DNA of 64,000 nucleotides, from the NCBI RefSeq assembly GCF_014192915.1, contig NZ_JACHYN010000011.1:1-64000 (forward strand), written 5' to 3'. Both the position numbers and the translations under genes were made by a program. This document shows positions 17,064 through 27,142 of the stretch, one piece after another. The DNA comes from Azospirillum sp. OGB3. GTDB taxonomy: Bacteria; Pseudomonadota; Alphaproteobacteria; Azospirillales; Azospirillaceae. The notes beneath the pieces are model-generated. The model saw only the letters and a list, made by a program, of their open reading frames with translations. It did no database searches and was not told the origin of the DNA. Numbering within the stretch: position 1 is the stretch's first letter; every line of letters starts with the position of its first letter.

Positions 17064-17110
17064 CCCTTCCCCCTTTGTCCCGGGGGAGGGGGTGGGGTGG
17101 GGGCTCCCGT
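17064..17110. repeat. Degenerate GC-rich hairpin after hflC
   Basis: CCCTTCCCCC is followed after a short loop by CGGGGGAGGGGG and a G-rich tail (GTGGGGTGGGGGC). It resembles half of the intergenic repeat at 9788 and elsewhere but lacks the conserved loop, so it may be a decayed copy or simply an mRNA 3' hairpin. Confidence 0.45.
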
Positions 17111-17170
17111 TCTCCCACCCCGCTTTTGTCTTGCCGCATTGGCTCCCTTCTCCGAAATGCCGCCCGACCG

Positions 17171-17359
17171 ATGACGGATTTTCTCACCGCGCTGGCCCTG
17201 GTCCTGGTGATCGAGGGCGTGCTCTACGCGCTGTTCCCGTCCGCGATGCGGCGCCTGATCGTCGAGGCGCTGACGATGCCGGAGAACCGGTTGCGCGCCG
17301 TCGGGCTGGCGACGGCGATGGCCGGTGTCGGATTCGTCTGGCTTCTGCGGGGCGTTTGA
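17171..17359 (+). CDS. DUF2065 (YjeT-like) small membrane protein
   Basis: A 62-residue protein with two hydrophobic helices (FLTALALVLVIEGVLYALFP and VGLATAMAGVGFVWLL) joined by a MRRLIVEALTMPENRLR loop. This is the DUF2065/YjeT pattern, and the gene sits right after hflC in many proteobacteria, including E. coli where yjeT follows hflC. Its role is unknown; the conserved position suggests a link with the HflKC/FtsH system. No strong ribosome binding site is visible before the ATG at 17171. Confidence 0.85.
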   Translation: MTDFLTALALVLVIEGVLYALFPSAMRRLIVEALTMPENRLRAVGLATAMAGVGFVWLLRGV

Positions 17360-17467
17360 CACCCTTTTGCCGCGCGCGCGTCGCTGGACCGCGCCGCCAT
17401 TTTCCGGCCATACTCCGACTTCTATACTCGCGCGTCCTCCGTGGCGGATGGGACCCGTGCGCCTTTG

Positions 17468-17496
17468 CTTGAAGCGGTGACGCGCGGGGATTACAT
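17468..17496 (+). promoter_or_regulatory. Candidate promoter upstream of degP
   Basis: CTTGAA (17468) and TTACAT (17491) are spaced by 17 bases, 120 bp before degP. The CTTGAA element is compatible with an RpoH-type or housekeeping promoter; the sequence alone cannot separate the two. Confidence 0.35.
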
Positions 17497-17616
17497 CCGG
17501 CACACGGATCGGTGAAGCGCCCCCTCGGACCGCGATTGGCATGAAGCCGCGGGCCGATTGGAACAGATGGCCGATTGGAACAAGAAGGTGCCGGATGTCC
17601 GGCAGGGAGAGCTGAG

Positions 17617-19173
17617 TTGAACCCGAACCACCCCATCCACCGCGCCGAATCCGGCCGCGAAGCGGGCAACCGGTCGCTGGGCCGCCGTCTGCGCGTCGTG
17701 CCGCTGATCGCCGCTCTCCTGTTGGGGCTGTCCGCCGCCGTCGGCACCCCCGCCATGGCCCAGTCGCGCCCGGCGCCGACCAGCTTCGCCGACCTGTCGG
17801 AAAAGCTGCTGCCCGCCGTGGTCAACATCTCCACCAGCCAGGCGGTGGCGCAGCGCCAGCAGGGTGCCCGTCCCGAGATGCCGCAGTTCCCGCCGGGCTC
17901 GCCGTTCGAGGAGTTTTTCCGCGACTTCTTCGACCGCCAGCAGCAGGACCAGCCGCAGCAGCCGCGCAAGTCGACATCGCTCGGCTCCGGCTTCATCATC
18001 GACGCCAAGAACGGCTACGTGGTCACCAACAACCACGTCATCCAGGACGCCGACGAGATCACCGTCATCCTGCAGGACGACACCAACATCAAGGCGGAGC
18101 TGATCGGCAAGGACCCAAAGACCGACGTCGCCCTGCTGAAGATCACCACCAACCACCCGCTGGTCGCCGTGCCCTTCGGCGATTCGGACGCCATGCGCGT
18201 GGGCGACTGGGTGCTGGCCATCGGCAACCCGTTCGGCCTGGGTGGCTCGGTCACCGCCGGCATCATCTCGGCCCGCCAGCGTGACATCAACGCCGGTCCC
18301 TACGACGACTTCCTGCAGACCGACGCCTCGATCAACCGCGGCAACTCCGGCGGCCCGATGTTCAACCTGAACGGCGAGGTCATCGGCATCAACACGGCGA
18401 TCTTCTCGCCGTCGGGCGGTTCGGTCGGCATCGGCTTCGCCATCCCGTCCAACCTCGCCAAGCAGGTGGTCGCGCAACTCCGTGAGTACGGCAAGACCCG
18501 CCGCGGCTGGCTGGGCGTGCGCATCCAGGGCGTGACCCCGGAGATCGCCGAGAGCCTGGGCCTGCAGGGCCACAAGGGCGCGCTGGTCGCCTCCGTCACC
18601 CCGAACGGCCCGGCGGCCAAGGCCGGCATCCAGGCGGGCGACGTGGTGACCAAGTTCGACGGCAAGGAAATCAACGAGATGCGCCGCCTGCCGCGCGTCG
18701 TCGCCGAAACGCCGATCGAGAAAGCCGTCCCGGTCGAGGTGTGGCGCAAGGGCAAGTCGCAGCAGCTCCAGGTGAAGGTGGGCGAGCTTGAGGCCGCCGA
18801 GGAATCGGGCCTTCTCGCCGCCAATCCGGAGGAGCAGCGCCGCCAGCCGCAGCAGGCCCCGGCCCAGAAGCCGACCGAGACTCTGGGCCTGAAGCTGACC
18901 AACATCACCCCGGAGCTGCGCCAGCAGTTCGAGATCAAGCCCGAGCTGAAGGGCGTCGTGGTGACCGAGGTGGCGGGCAACTCCACCGCCTCGGAGAAGG
19001 GCATCCGCGCCGGCGACGTCATCATCGAGGTCGGCCAGGAGGAGGTCCGCAAGCCGGAGGACGTGACGTCCAAGATCCAGAAGGCCAAGGAGCAGGGCAA
19101 GAAGTCCATCCTGCTTCTGGTGGACCGCCACGGCGACCTGCGCTTCGTCGCCATCCCGCTCAGCCAGGGCTGA
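17617..19173 (+). CDS. degP: Do/DegP family periplasmic serine protease
   Basis: This periplasmic protease and chaperone degrades misfolded envelope proteins. The 518-residue protein has a signal-anchor-like segment at about 26-48 ending PAMAQ, the trypsin-like domain with catalytic His140 (TNNHVI), Asp170 (KTDVALL) and Ser244 (RGNSGGPMFN), then two PDZ domains (GWLGVRIQGVTPEIAESLG near 300 and GVVVTEVAGNSTASEKGIRAG near 450). The start is TTG at 17617 because AGGGAGA sits six bases upstream; no ATG fits. An insert rich in Gln/Pro after residue 85 (the LA loop) is usual for DegP. A strong terminator follows. Confidence 0.95.
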   Translation: MNPNHPIHRAESGREAGNRSLGRRLRVVPLIAALLLGLSAAVGTPAMAQSRPAPTSFADLSEKLLPAVVNISTSQAVAQRQQGARPEMPQFPPGSPFEEFFRDFFDRQQQDQPQQPRKSTSLGSGFIIDAKNGYVVTNNHVIQDADEITVILQDDTNIKAELIGKDPKTDVALLKITTNHPLVAVPFGDSDAMRVGDWVLAIGNPFGLGGSVTAGIISARQRDINAGPYDDFLQTDASINRGNSGGPMFNLNGEVIGINTAIFSPSGGSVGIGFAIPSNLAKQVVAQLREYGKTRRGWLGVRIQGVTPEIAESLGLQGHKGALVASVTPNGPAAKAGIQAGDVVTKFDGKEINEMRRLPRVVAETPIEKAVPVEVWRKGKSQQLQVKVGELEAAEESGLLAANPEEQRRQPQQAPAQKPTETLGLKLTNITPELRQQFEIKPELKGVVVTEVAGNSTASEKGIRAGDVIIEVGQEEVRKPEDVTSKIQKAKEQGKKSILLLVDRHGDLRFVAIPLSQG

Positions 19174-19195
19174 TCGGAGAGGCCATTTCCAAACG

Positions 19196-19232
19196 AAAAG
19201 GGCACCGGCGGTCTCCCGCCGGTGCCCTTTCG
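19196..19232. terminator. Bidirectional terminator between degP and serB
   Basis: A 15-bp stem, AAAGGGCACCGGCGG with its complement CCGCCGGTGCCCTTT and a short TCTC loop, lies between two converging genes. An A-run flanks it on the left and a short T-rich tract on the right. Confidence 0.9.
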
Positions 19233-19272
19233 CTTTGTGAGGTCGTGGAGCGTGCCCGTCAAAGGTGGACGG

Positions 19273-20184
19273 TCAGCCCTCCACGAACTCCCCGATCCGG
19301 TAGCCCTGGGCGAACAGCAGGGCGGTCAGGTCGCCATGGTCCACGCGGGCGCGGGCCTGGGCGGCCACCGTCGGCTTGGCGTGGAAGGCGACGCCCAGCC
19401 CGGCGGCCAGCAGCATCGGCAGGTCGTTGGCGCCGTCGCCGACGGCCATCGTCTCGACGGTCGGGACGTGGCGCTCCCCGGCATAGGCGAGCAGCGCCTC
19501 CAGCTTGCTGTCCTTGTCGAGGATCGGCTCGACCACCGCGCCGGTCATGACGCCATCCACCACCTCAAGCACGTTGCCGCGGTCGTCGTCGAAGCCGACC
19601 CACTGGCGCACCCGCTCCGTGAAACAGCGGAAGCCGCCGGAGACCAGCACGCAGGTCGCCCCGTTGGCGCGCATGGTGGAGACCAGCGTCCTGGCGCCCG
19701 GCATCAGAGTGGCGCGCTGCCAAACCTCGTCGACGACGCTCTCGTTCAGGCCCTTGAGCAGGGCGACCCGCTCGCGCACCGCGCCCTTGAAGTCGATCTC
19801 GCCATTCATGGCGCGGGCGGTGATCGCGGCGATGTGGTCCTTCAGCCCGACGTAATCGCCCAGTTCGTCCAGCATCTCCTGCTCGATGATCGTCGATTCC
19901 ATGTCGGCGACCAGCAGGCGCTTCCTCCGGTTGCCCGGCTTCTGGGCGACGACGTCCACAGCAAGGCCGTCCGACGCAAGATTGGCCAGGGCGCGGCGCA
20001 CGGCGGCCTCGGCCTGCTCGGGCACCAGCCCTTCCTCGGCGATGTCGCAGGCGCGGTCCGGCGCCAGCCAGTCCGGCTTGGCGGTGTCGGCCCCGAGCGC
20101 GGTCAGGGACGCGCGGGCGGCCTGCACGGCCTGCTCGTCGAGAACGGCGGAGGCGGCGGCGATCAGCGTAACGACAGCGCTCAT
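19273..20184 (-). CDS. serB: Phosphoserine phosphatase
   Basis: SerB releases serine from phosphoserine, the last step of serine synthesis. In the 303-residue protein the HAD domain starts at about residue 92 with the nucleophile motif LLVADMESTIIEQEMLDELG. ITARAMNGEIDFKGAVRERV and LVSGGFRCFTERV follow, and the metal-binding MAVGDGANDLPMLLAAGLGV lies near 245. The first 80 residues form an ACT-like regulatory half that is less conserved. The ATG at 20184 precedes MSAVVTLIAAAS; the longer upstream frame shows no likeness. It faces away from the cupredoxin gene. Confidence 0.95.
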   Translation of the reverse strand: MSAVVTLIAAASAVLDEQAVQAARASLTALGADTAKPDWLAPDRACDIAEEGLVPEQAEAAVRRALANLASDGLAVDVVAQKPGNRRKRLLVADMESTIIEQEMLDELGDYVGLKDHIAAITARAMNGEIDFKGAVRERVALLKGLNESVVDEVWQRATLMPGARTLVSTMRANGATCVLVSGGFRCFTERVRQWVGFDDDRGNVLEVVDGVMTGAVVEPILDKDSKLEALLAYAGERHVPTVETMAVGDGANDLPMLLAAGLGVAFHAKPTVAAQARARVDHGDLTALLFAQGYRIGEFVEG

Positions 20185-20345
20185 GGCGGGGCGATCCTGG
20201 AAGAGCCGTGGGGAAGGGCGCGCGCGCTCCCTAGCACAGCCGGGAGTTTGCGCCAACCCACTCCGCCAAGCGTCGTAGACATTCCGCGCCGGGGACCTGG
20301 ACACGTCCCGCCGTGTTTCCGCTCAAATCGCCGGAGGGCTCGTCC

Positions 20346-20834
20346 ATGATCCAGCGGCCCGCCACCCTTCTTACACCGCCCATTCTCGCCTTCACCCTGA
20401 TCCTGGCCGGATGCGGCGCCGGGACCGATCTGGCGCAGCGCCCGCCGCCCGGCTATGTCGGCGACGTGGGGGCGCGCGTCTCGGCGGTGGACTGGACGCA
20501 GGCCCGCCCCGTGACCGTGCGGTTGGACGAGTTCCGGTTCCAGCCCGACCGTCTGGCCTTCGAGCGGGGAGCGCCCTATCGCCTGAAGCTGGAGAACCAC
20601 GGGACCGTCGCGCACACCTTCACCTCCGAAGGCTTCTTCAAGGCCATCGCGGTGCGTCGGGTCACCACCGCGCAAGGCGCCGTCGAAACGCCGGCCCTGG
20701 TGAATCTGGAGATCCCCGCCGGTCAGACCGACGTGGTGGAGTTCGTTCCGGTCCAGGCTGGAACCTACGACCTGGCCTGCCACGAACCGCTGCACAGCGG
20801 TTTCGGCATGACCGGGACGATCACGGTTCGCTGA
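20346..20834 (+). CDS. Cupredoxin-like lipoprotein
   Basis: A 162-residue protein with a lipoprotein signal (ILAFTLILAGC, lipid-bearing Cys23), so it is anchored on the periplasmic face of a membrane. From residue 55 it has a cupredoxin fold pattern. A complete type 1 copper set is visible: His90 in TVAHTF, then Cys145, His150 and Met155 in the segment CHEPLHSGFGM. This gives the C-x4-H-x4-M spacing of blue copper proteins. It likely carries electrons or copper, but no partner oxidase or copper gene is near. A GGAGGG stretch precedes the ATG. The upstream gene serB is divergent; miaA follows after 80 bases. Confidence 0.85.
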   Translation: MIQRPATLLTPPILAFTLILAGCGAGTDLAQRPPPGYVGDVGARVSAVDWTQARPVTVRLDEFRFQPDRLAFERGAPYRLKLENHGTVAHTFTSEGFFKAIAVRRVTTAQGAVETPALVNLEIPAGQTDVVEFVPVQAGTYDLACHEPLHSGFGMTGTITVR

Positions 20835-20914
20835 GGCCCCGCACCGGTCGCCCTTGCCAAGCCGAGCCTTCCCCTGCCATACGCTGTAGCCGGAGGAACG
20901 TCAGGCAAGGCGAT

Positions 20915-21907
20915 ATGGCAGAGAACAGCCCGCGCGACCGGGATGTGCAGCACCGGCATGTGGTGGTGATCGGCGGCCCGACGGCCTCGGGCAAGTCGGG
21001 TATGGCGCTCGACATCGCCCTGGCGCGCAACGGCACGGTCATCAACGCCGACAGCATGCAACTCTACGCCGAGTTGGACGTGTTGACCGCCCGTCCGGGG
21101 GCGGAGGATCTGGCGCAGGCCCCGCATCGGCTCTATGGCGTGCTGCCGGCGGCGGAGCGCGGCTCTGCGGCGCGCTGGCGCGACATGGCGCTGGCTGAGA
21201 TCGCCGCGGCGCACGCCGCCGGGCGTCTGCCCATCGTCGTCGGCGGCACCGGCCTCTACCTGCGCACGCTGATGGAGGGGTTGAGCGCCGTCCCCGCCGT
21301 CCCGGACGAGGTGCGTAAGGCCGCCCACGCCCGCCTGCGGGATATTGGCGGCGAGGCGTTCCGCGAGGAGCTGATCCGCCGCGATCCGGCCTCGGCCAAG
21401 CTGAATCCCGGTGACACCACCCGCCTGACCCGCGCCTGGGAGGTGCTGGAGGCCACTGGCCATCCGCTGTCCCACTGGCAGACCCAGCGCGCCGAGGGCG
21501 CGCCGGAGGGGCTGTTGTTCTCCGTGCTGGTGATCGACCCGCCGCGCGACGCGCTCTACGCCAACTGTGACCGCCGCTTTCGCGTGATGATGGGGCAGGG
21601 CGCGCTGGAGGAGGTGCGGCGGCTCGACGCGCTCGGCCTCGACGCCGACCTGCCGGCGATGAAGGCGCTGGGCGTGCCGGAACTGCGCGACCATCTGCGC
21701 GGCGCGCTGACCCTCGACGAAGCCATTGCGCTGGCACAGCAATCGACGCGCCGCTACGCGAAGCGGCAGGTCACCTGGTTCCGCCACCAGCTCGCGGCGC
21801 GGCCTCCGGCCTCCGCGCTGCATGGCTGCCATACGATCAATTCGCTCTACACAAGACCACTTAGTGAAGCAATACTGACCTATCTTGAAACGACGTTGCG
21901 TCGTTGA
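20915..21907 (+). CDS. miaA: tRNA dimethylallyltransferase
   Basis: MiaA adds a dimethylallyl group to A37 of tRNAs that read UNN codons. The 330-residue protein has the P-loop GGPTASGKSGMALDIA near residue 23, then INADSMQLYAELDVLTARP, then IVVGGTGLYLRTLMEGLS near 110, and toward the end ALGVPELRDHLRGALTLDEA with QQSTRRYAKRQVTWFR, all family signatures. The ATG at 20915 follows GGCAAGGCG at a suitable distance. The aminotransferase gene begins 19 bases after its stop. Confidence 0.96.
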   Translation: MAENSPRDRDVQHRHVVVIGGPTASGKSGMALDIALARNGTVINADSMQLYAELDVLTARPGAEDLAQAPHRLYGVLPAAERGSAARWRDMALAEIAAAHAAGRLPIVVGGTGLYLRTLMEGLSAVPAVPDEVRKAAHARLRDIGGEAFREELIRRDPASAKLNPGDTTRLTRAWEVLEATGHPLSHWQTQRAEGAPEGLLFSVLVIDPPRDALYANCDRRFRVMMGQGALEEVRRLDALGLDADLPAMKALGVPELRDHLRGALTLDEAIALAQQSTRRYAKRQVTWFRHQLAARPPASALHGCHTINSLYTRPLSEAILTYLETTLRR

Positions 21908-21925
21908 CCCTCAGGAGGATTGAAA

Positions 21926-23140
21926 GTGACGGTCGATTGGGGAAACGTGTTTGCCGGTCGCGTCGCCGGCATGGGGGCCTCGGAAATCCGGGAGCTGCTG
22001 AAGCTGCTCCAGCGGCCGGAGATCATCTCCTTCGCCGGGGGCATCCCGGACCCCGATTTCTTCCCGACCGCGGCCATCGCCCGCGCCTATGAGAAGATCT
22101 TCCAGTCCAACAGCGGGGCCGGCGACGCGCTCCAGTACACCATCAGCGAGGGCTACACGCCGCTGCGCGAGTGGATCGGCGCCTACATGGGCCGCCGCGG
22201 CATCCAGGCCGGGTTGGACGAGGTGCTGGTGACCAGCGGGTCGCAGCAGGCGCTGGAGTTCGTCGGCAAGCTGCTGATCGGGCCGGGTGAGAAGATCCTG
22301 GTGACCCGCCCGACCTACCTCGGCGCGCTCCAGGCCTTCTCACCCTACGAGCCGCAGTACCTGTCTGTCCCCGGCGACGCCGAGGGGCCGGACCTCGCCG
22401 CGGTGGAGGCGGCGCTGGAGCAGAAGCCGAAGTTCTTCTACCTCGTCCCCGACTTCCAGAACCCCAACGGTACGACGATCTCGCTGGCCCGCCGCGAGGC
22501 GCTGCTCGACCTCTGCGCCAAGCACGGCGTGCCGATCGTCGAGGACGCCGCCTACACCGAGCTGCGCTACGAGGGCGAGGCGATCCCGTCCATCGCCGCG
22601 CTGGACGCCGCCCGCAATGGCGGCAAGATCACCAATGTGCTGTTCTGCGGCTCCTTCTCCAAGACGATGGTGCCGGCCCTGCGCGTGGGCTGGATCAACG
22701 GCCCGGCCGAGGTCATCAACCGGCTGGTCCTGATGAAGCAGGCCGGCGACCTGCACACCAGCACCATCAACCAGATCGTGCTGCACGACGTGGTGTCGCA
22801 GAACTTCGACAGCCACATCCGCCGCCTGCGCGCCGCCTATAAGGAGCGCCGCGACGCCATGCTGACCGCGCTGGACGAGTTCGCCCCGGCCGGGGTGACC
22901 TGGACCAAGCCGGAAGGCGGCATGTTCGTCTGGATCGAACTGCCGGAGGGCACCGACGGGGTGGACCTGCTGGCCCGCGCCATCAAGGACGCCAACGTCG
23001 CCTTCGTCCCCGGCTCGGCCTTCCACGCCGACCGCTCGGGCAAGAACACGCTGCGCCTCAGCTTCTCCAACAACAACCCGGAACGCATCCGCGAAGGCAT
23101 CCGCCGCCTCTGCGGCCTGCTCCAGACCGTCGCGGCGTAA
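21926..23140 (+). CDS. PLP-dependent aminotransferase, class I (2-aminoadipate/aromatic type)
   Basis: A 404-residue fold-type I aminotransferase. Family marks: ISFAGGIPDPDFFPTAAI near residue 32, LQYTISEGYTPLREWI near 70, VTSGSQQALEFVGKLL near 101, LVPDFQNPNGTTIS near 173 and FCGSFSKTMVPALRVGW with the PLP lysine at 246. This set groups it with 2-aminoadipate/kynurenine aminotransferases and MocR-type domains without the DNA-binding part. The substrate is not resolved; branched-chain or aromatic amino acids are both possible given the ilv genes that follow. GTG at 21926 is chosen because AGGAGG ends seven bases before it, whereas a TTG at 21920 would touch that site. Confidence 0.9.
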   Translation: MTVDWGNVFAGRVAGMGASEIRELLKLLQRPEIISFAGGIPDPDFFPTAAIARAYEKIFQSNSGAGDALQYTISEGYTPLREWIGAYMGRRGIQAGLDEVLVTSGSQQALEFVGKLLIGPGEKILVTRPTYLGALQAFSPYEPQYLSVPGDAEGPDLAAVEAALEQKPKFFYLVPDFQNPNGTTISLARREALLDLCAKHGVPIVEDAAYTELRYEGEAIPSIAALDAARNGGKITNVLFCGSFSKTMVPALRVGWINGPAEVINRLVLMKQAGDLHTSTINQIVLHDVVSQNFDSHIRRLRAAYKERRDAMLTALDEFAPAGVTWTKPEGGMFVWIELPEGTDGVDLLARAIKDANVAFVPGSAFHADRSGKNTLRLSFSNNNPERIREGIRRLCGLLQTVAA

Positions 23141-23159
23141 CCTCCGCCATCTCTTGCGC

Positions 23160-23194
23160 AACGGCCTGCCTCCGCACCCGCGGGGCAGGCCGTT
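23160..23194 (+). terminator. Hairpin terminator after the aminotransferase gene
   Basis: The 11-bp stem AACGGCCTGCC / GGCAGGCCGTT with a 13-base loop lies 20 bases after the stop. The U-run is poor (TTCGCGTTCG), so termination may be incomplete. Confidence 0.6.
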
Positions 23195-23294
23195 CGCGTT
23201 CGTGGGCGGCTTTGCGGGGAGGGCGGTCTTTCCAGCTTGCGAAATATTTGGAAAAACTGCGGCAAAAAATCTTTTCGATCATTCGCAAAATGGG

Positions 23295-23322
23295 TTGACC
23301 GAGGACCGACGAATTGTCTAGT
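23295..23322 (+). promoter_or_regulatory. Candidate ilvB promoter
   Basis: TTGACC (23295) and TCTAGT (23317; four of six -10 bases) are 16 bases apart. They lie at the right edge of an AT-rich patch (23225-23290), which is unusual in this GC-rich DNA. The implied 5' leader of about 115 bases contains a GGGG-ATAA-CCCC hairpin but no clear leader peptide or terminator. Confidence 0.5.
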
Positions 23323-23446
23323 TTGCCGGTCCCGGCCTTTCGCCTTTGGGGATAACCCCTTGTTTTCCCAGCAGGCCATCGCCGGGGTTTGAGAAGGAAC
23401 AGGGCCGCCCGTGAAAAGAGGGGCCCCCATTGGAAGGTCGTGAGCT

Positions 23447-25210
<1,764 letters not shown>

Positions 25211-25260
25211 TCGCGGCGACCAAGACGAACGGTTGAAGGCCCTCTGGCGGAGTACGGATC

Positions 25261-25767
25261 GTGGAAGAGAAGATCGAGAAGCACACCATCGCCGTGCTGG
25301 TGGACAACGAGCCGGGCGTGCTGGCCCGCGTCATCGGCCTGTTCTCGGGCCGCGGCTACAACATCGAAAGCCTGACGGTGGCGGAGGTGAACAACGCCGA
25401 CCACCTGTCGCGCATCACCCTGGTCACCTCCGGCACCCGCATGGTGGTGGAGCAGATCAAGGCCCAGCTCGACCGCCTCGTCCCGGTGCACAAGGTGCAC
25501 GACCTGACGGACGAGGGACCCTCGGTGGAGCGCGAGCTTGCGCTGGTCAAGGTCGCCGGCACCGGCGAGCGCCGCATCGAGGCGCTGCGTCTGGCCGACA
25601 TCTTCAAGGCGAAGGTGGTGGACGCCACCCTGACCTCCTTCGTGTTCGAGCTGACCGGCACGACGGCCGAAGTCGACGACTTCGTCGGGCTGATGGCCCA
25701 GCTCGGCCTCGTCGAGGCCAGCCGGACCGGCGTCGTCGCCATGTCCAAAGGTCCCACCGGGTTCTGA
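25261..25767 (+). CDS. ilvN: Acetolactate synthase, small (regulatory) subunit
   Basis: The 168-residue partner of IlvB. It has the N-terminal ACT domain (HTIAVLVDNEPGVLARVIGL, then FSGRGYNIESLTVA) that binds valine for feedback inhibition, a middle SRITLVTSGTRMVVEQIKAQ, and the conserved ERELALVKV and FVFELTGTTAEVDDFVGLM segments in the C-terminal half. The start is GTG at 25261; the sequence before it (GGCGGAGTACGGATC) offers a GGAG element at usable distance. It is co-transcribed with ilvB and probably ilvC. Confidence 0.96.
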   Translation: MEEKIEKHTIAVLVDNEPGVLARVIGLFSGRGYNIESLTVAEVNNADHLSRITLVTSGTRMVVEQIKAQLDRLVPVHKVHDLTDEGPSVERELALVKVAGTGERRIEALRLADIFKAKVVDATLTSFVFELTGTTAEVDDFVGLMAQLGLVEASRTGVVAMSKGPTGF

Positions 25768-25862
25768 TCCCGGCCCCCCTGGCAACCAAGGACGACGGCG
25801 GGCCATGAGTTTGAAGCGACCCAGCCCGCCGCCCTTTATCCGTCTAACGAACAGTGTTCTGC

Positions 25863-25892
25863 TTGACGCGGCCCTTTCGCCGGTGGAGTAAT
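25863..25892 (+). promoter_or_regulatory. Candidate internal promoter for ilvC
   Basis: TTGACG (25863) and AGTAAT (25887; four of six) are 18 bases apart in the 177-bp gap between ilvN and ilvC, 50-60 bases before the ilvC start. It could allow separate expression of ilvC. Confidence 0.4.
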
Positions 25893-25944
25893 TCCGCTGC
25901 GCAAAACCCGCACCACCAGATCGAAAAATCCAAGGAAGACCACC

Positions 25945-26964
25945 ATGCGCGTCTATTATGATCGTGATGCCGACGTGAACCTGATCAAGGGGAAGAAGGT
26001 CGTCATCGTCGGCTACGGCAGCCAGGGCCACGCCCACGCCAACAATCTGCGTGACAGCGGCGTGAAGGACGTGCGCATCGCCCTCCGCCCCGGCTCGGCC
26101 ACCATCAAGAAGGCCGAGAACGCCGGCTTCACGGTCATGTCCCCGGCCGAGGCCGCCGCTTGGGCCGACGTGGTGATGATCCTCACCCCGGACGAGCTGC
26201 AGGCCGACCTGTACCGCGACGACCTCGCCAAGAACCTGAAGGAAGGCGCCGCTCTGGCCTTCGCGCACGGCCTGAACGTGCACTTCAACCTGATCGAGCC
26301 GCGCGCTGACCTCGACGTGTTCATGATCGCGCCGAAGGGCCCCGGCCACACCGTCCGCGGCGAGTACCAGCGCGGCGGCGGCGTGCCCTGCCTCGTGGCC
26401 GTGCACCAGAACGCCTCGGGCAACGCGCTGGACATCGCCCTGTCCTACGCCTCGGCCATCGGCGGCGGCCGCGCCGGCATCATCGAGACGACCTTTAAGG
26501 AAGAGTGCGAGACCGACCTGTTCGGCGAGCAGGCCGTGCTCTGCGGCGGCCTGACCGAGCTGATCAAGGCCGGCTACGAGACCCTGACCGAGGCCGGCTA
26601 CGCCCCGGAGATGGCCTATTTCGAGTGCCTGCACGAGGTGAAGCTGATCGTCGACCTCATGTATGAGGGCGGCATGGCCAACATGCGCTACTCGATCTCC
26701 AACACCGCCGAGTACGGCGACTACAAGACCGGCCCGCGCATCATCACCCCGGAGACCAAGGCCGAGATGAAGCGCGTCCTGGAGGACATCCAGACCGGCC
26801 GCTTCGTCCGCGACTGGATGCTGGAGTGCAAAGCCGGCCAGCCGTCCTTCAAGGCGACCCGCCGCCGCAACGCCGAGCATTCGATCGAGCAGGTCGGCGA
26901 GAAGCTGCGCGCCATGATGCCCTGGATCGCCGAGCGCCGTCTGGTCGACAAGTCCAAGAACTGA
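25945..26964 (+). CDS. ilvC: Ketol-acid reductoisomerase (class I)
   Basis: IlvC converts acetolactate to dihydroxyisovalerate using NADPH and Mg2+. The 339-residue protein is the short class I form: the nucleotide-binding VVIVGYGSQGHAHANNLRDS near residue 20, FAHGLNVHFNLIEPRADLDV near 105, MIAPKGPGHTVRGEYQRGGG, and metal and substrate residues in TFKEECETDLFGEQAVLCGG near 188 and CLHEVKLIVDLMYEGGMANM near 232. The ATG has AAGGAAGACC upstream. A strong terminator ends the ilv unit. Confidence 0.98.
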   Translation: MRVYYDRDADVNLIKGKKVVIVGYGSQGHAHANNLRDSGVKDVRIALRPGSATIKKAENAGFTVMSPAEAAAWADVVMILTPDELQADLYRDDLAKNLKEGAALAFAHGLNVHFNLIEPRADLDVFMIAPKGPGHTVRGEYQRGGGVPCLVAVHQNASGNALDIALSYASAIGGGRAGIIETTFKEECETDLFGEQAVLCGGLTELIKAGYETLTEAGYAPEMAYFECLHEVKLIVDLMYEGGMANMRYSISNTAEYGDYKTGPRIITPETKAEMKRVLEDIQTGRFVRDWMLECKAGQPSFKATRRRNAEHSIEQVGEKLRAMMPWIAERRLVDKSKN

Positions 26965-26988
26965 TCGGTTCCTGGATCGAGAAATGGG

Positions 26989-27018
26989 AAAGCGCGCCGC
27001 GAGGCGCGCTTTTTCGTT
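26989..27018 (+). terminator. Rho-independent terminator after ilvC
   Basis: A perfect 10-bp stem AAAGCGCGCC-GCGA-GGCGCGCTTT is followed by TTCGTTTG, giving a U-rich tail. It ends the ilv transcript. Confidence 0.9.
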
Positions 27019-27038
27019 TGTGGGGAGTGCTGCATTGG

Positions 27039-27129
27039 CTTGCCCCCCTCCCGGCCTCCCCCCGCTTCGCAGGGGGAGGAGAAAATTCCCTCCCCTGCGT
27101 CAGCGGGGGAGGGTTAGGGTGGGGGCAAG
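27039..27129. repeat. GC-rich palindromic intergenic repeat, copy 3
   Basis: Outer arms CTTGCCCCC and GGGGGCAAG enclose two stem-loops, CTCCCCCCGCTTCGCAGGGG and CCCTCCCCTGCGTCAGCGGG (extended by GGAGGG). It lies between the converging ilvC and phoU genes, after the ilvC terminator. Confidence 0.88.
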
Positions 27130-27142
27130 CGCCGCAACACGC

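Noticed and set aside
23318..23446. Attenuator or leader peptide for ilvB
   Set aside because: The leader has a small GGGG/CCCC hairpin and short frames, but none is rich in Leu/Ile/Val codons and there is no terminator/antiterminator pair.
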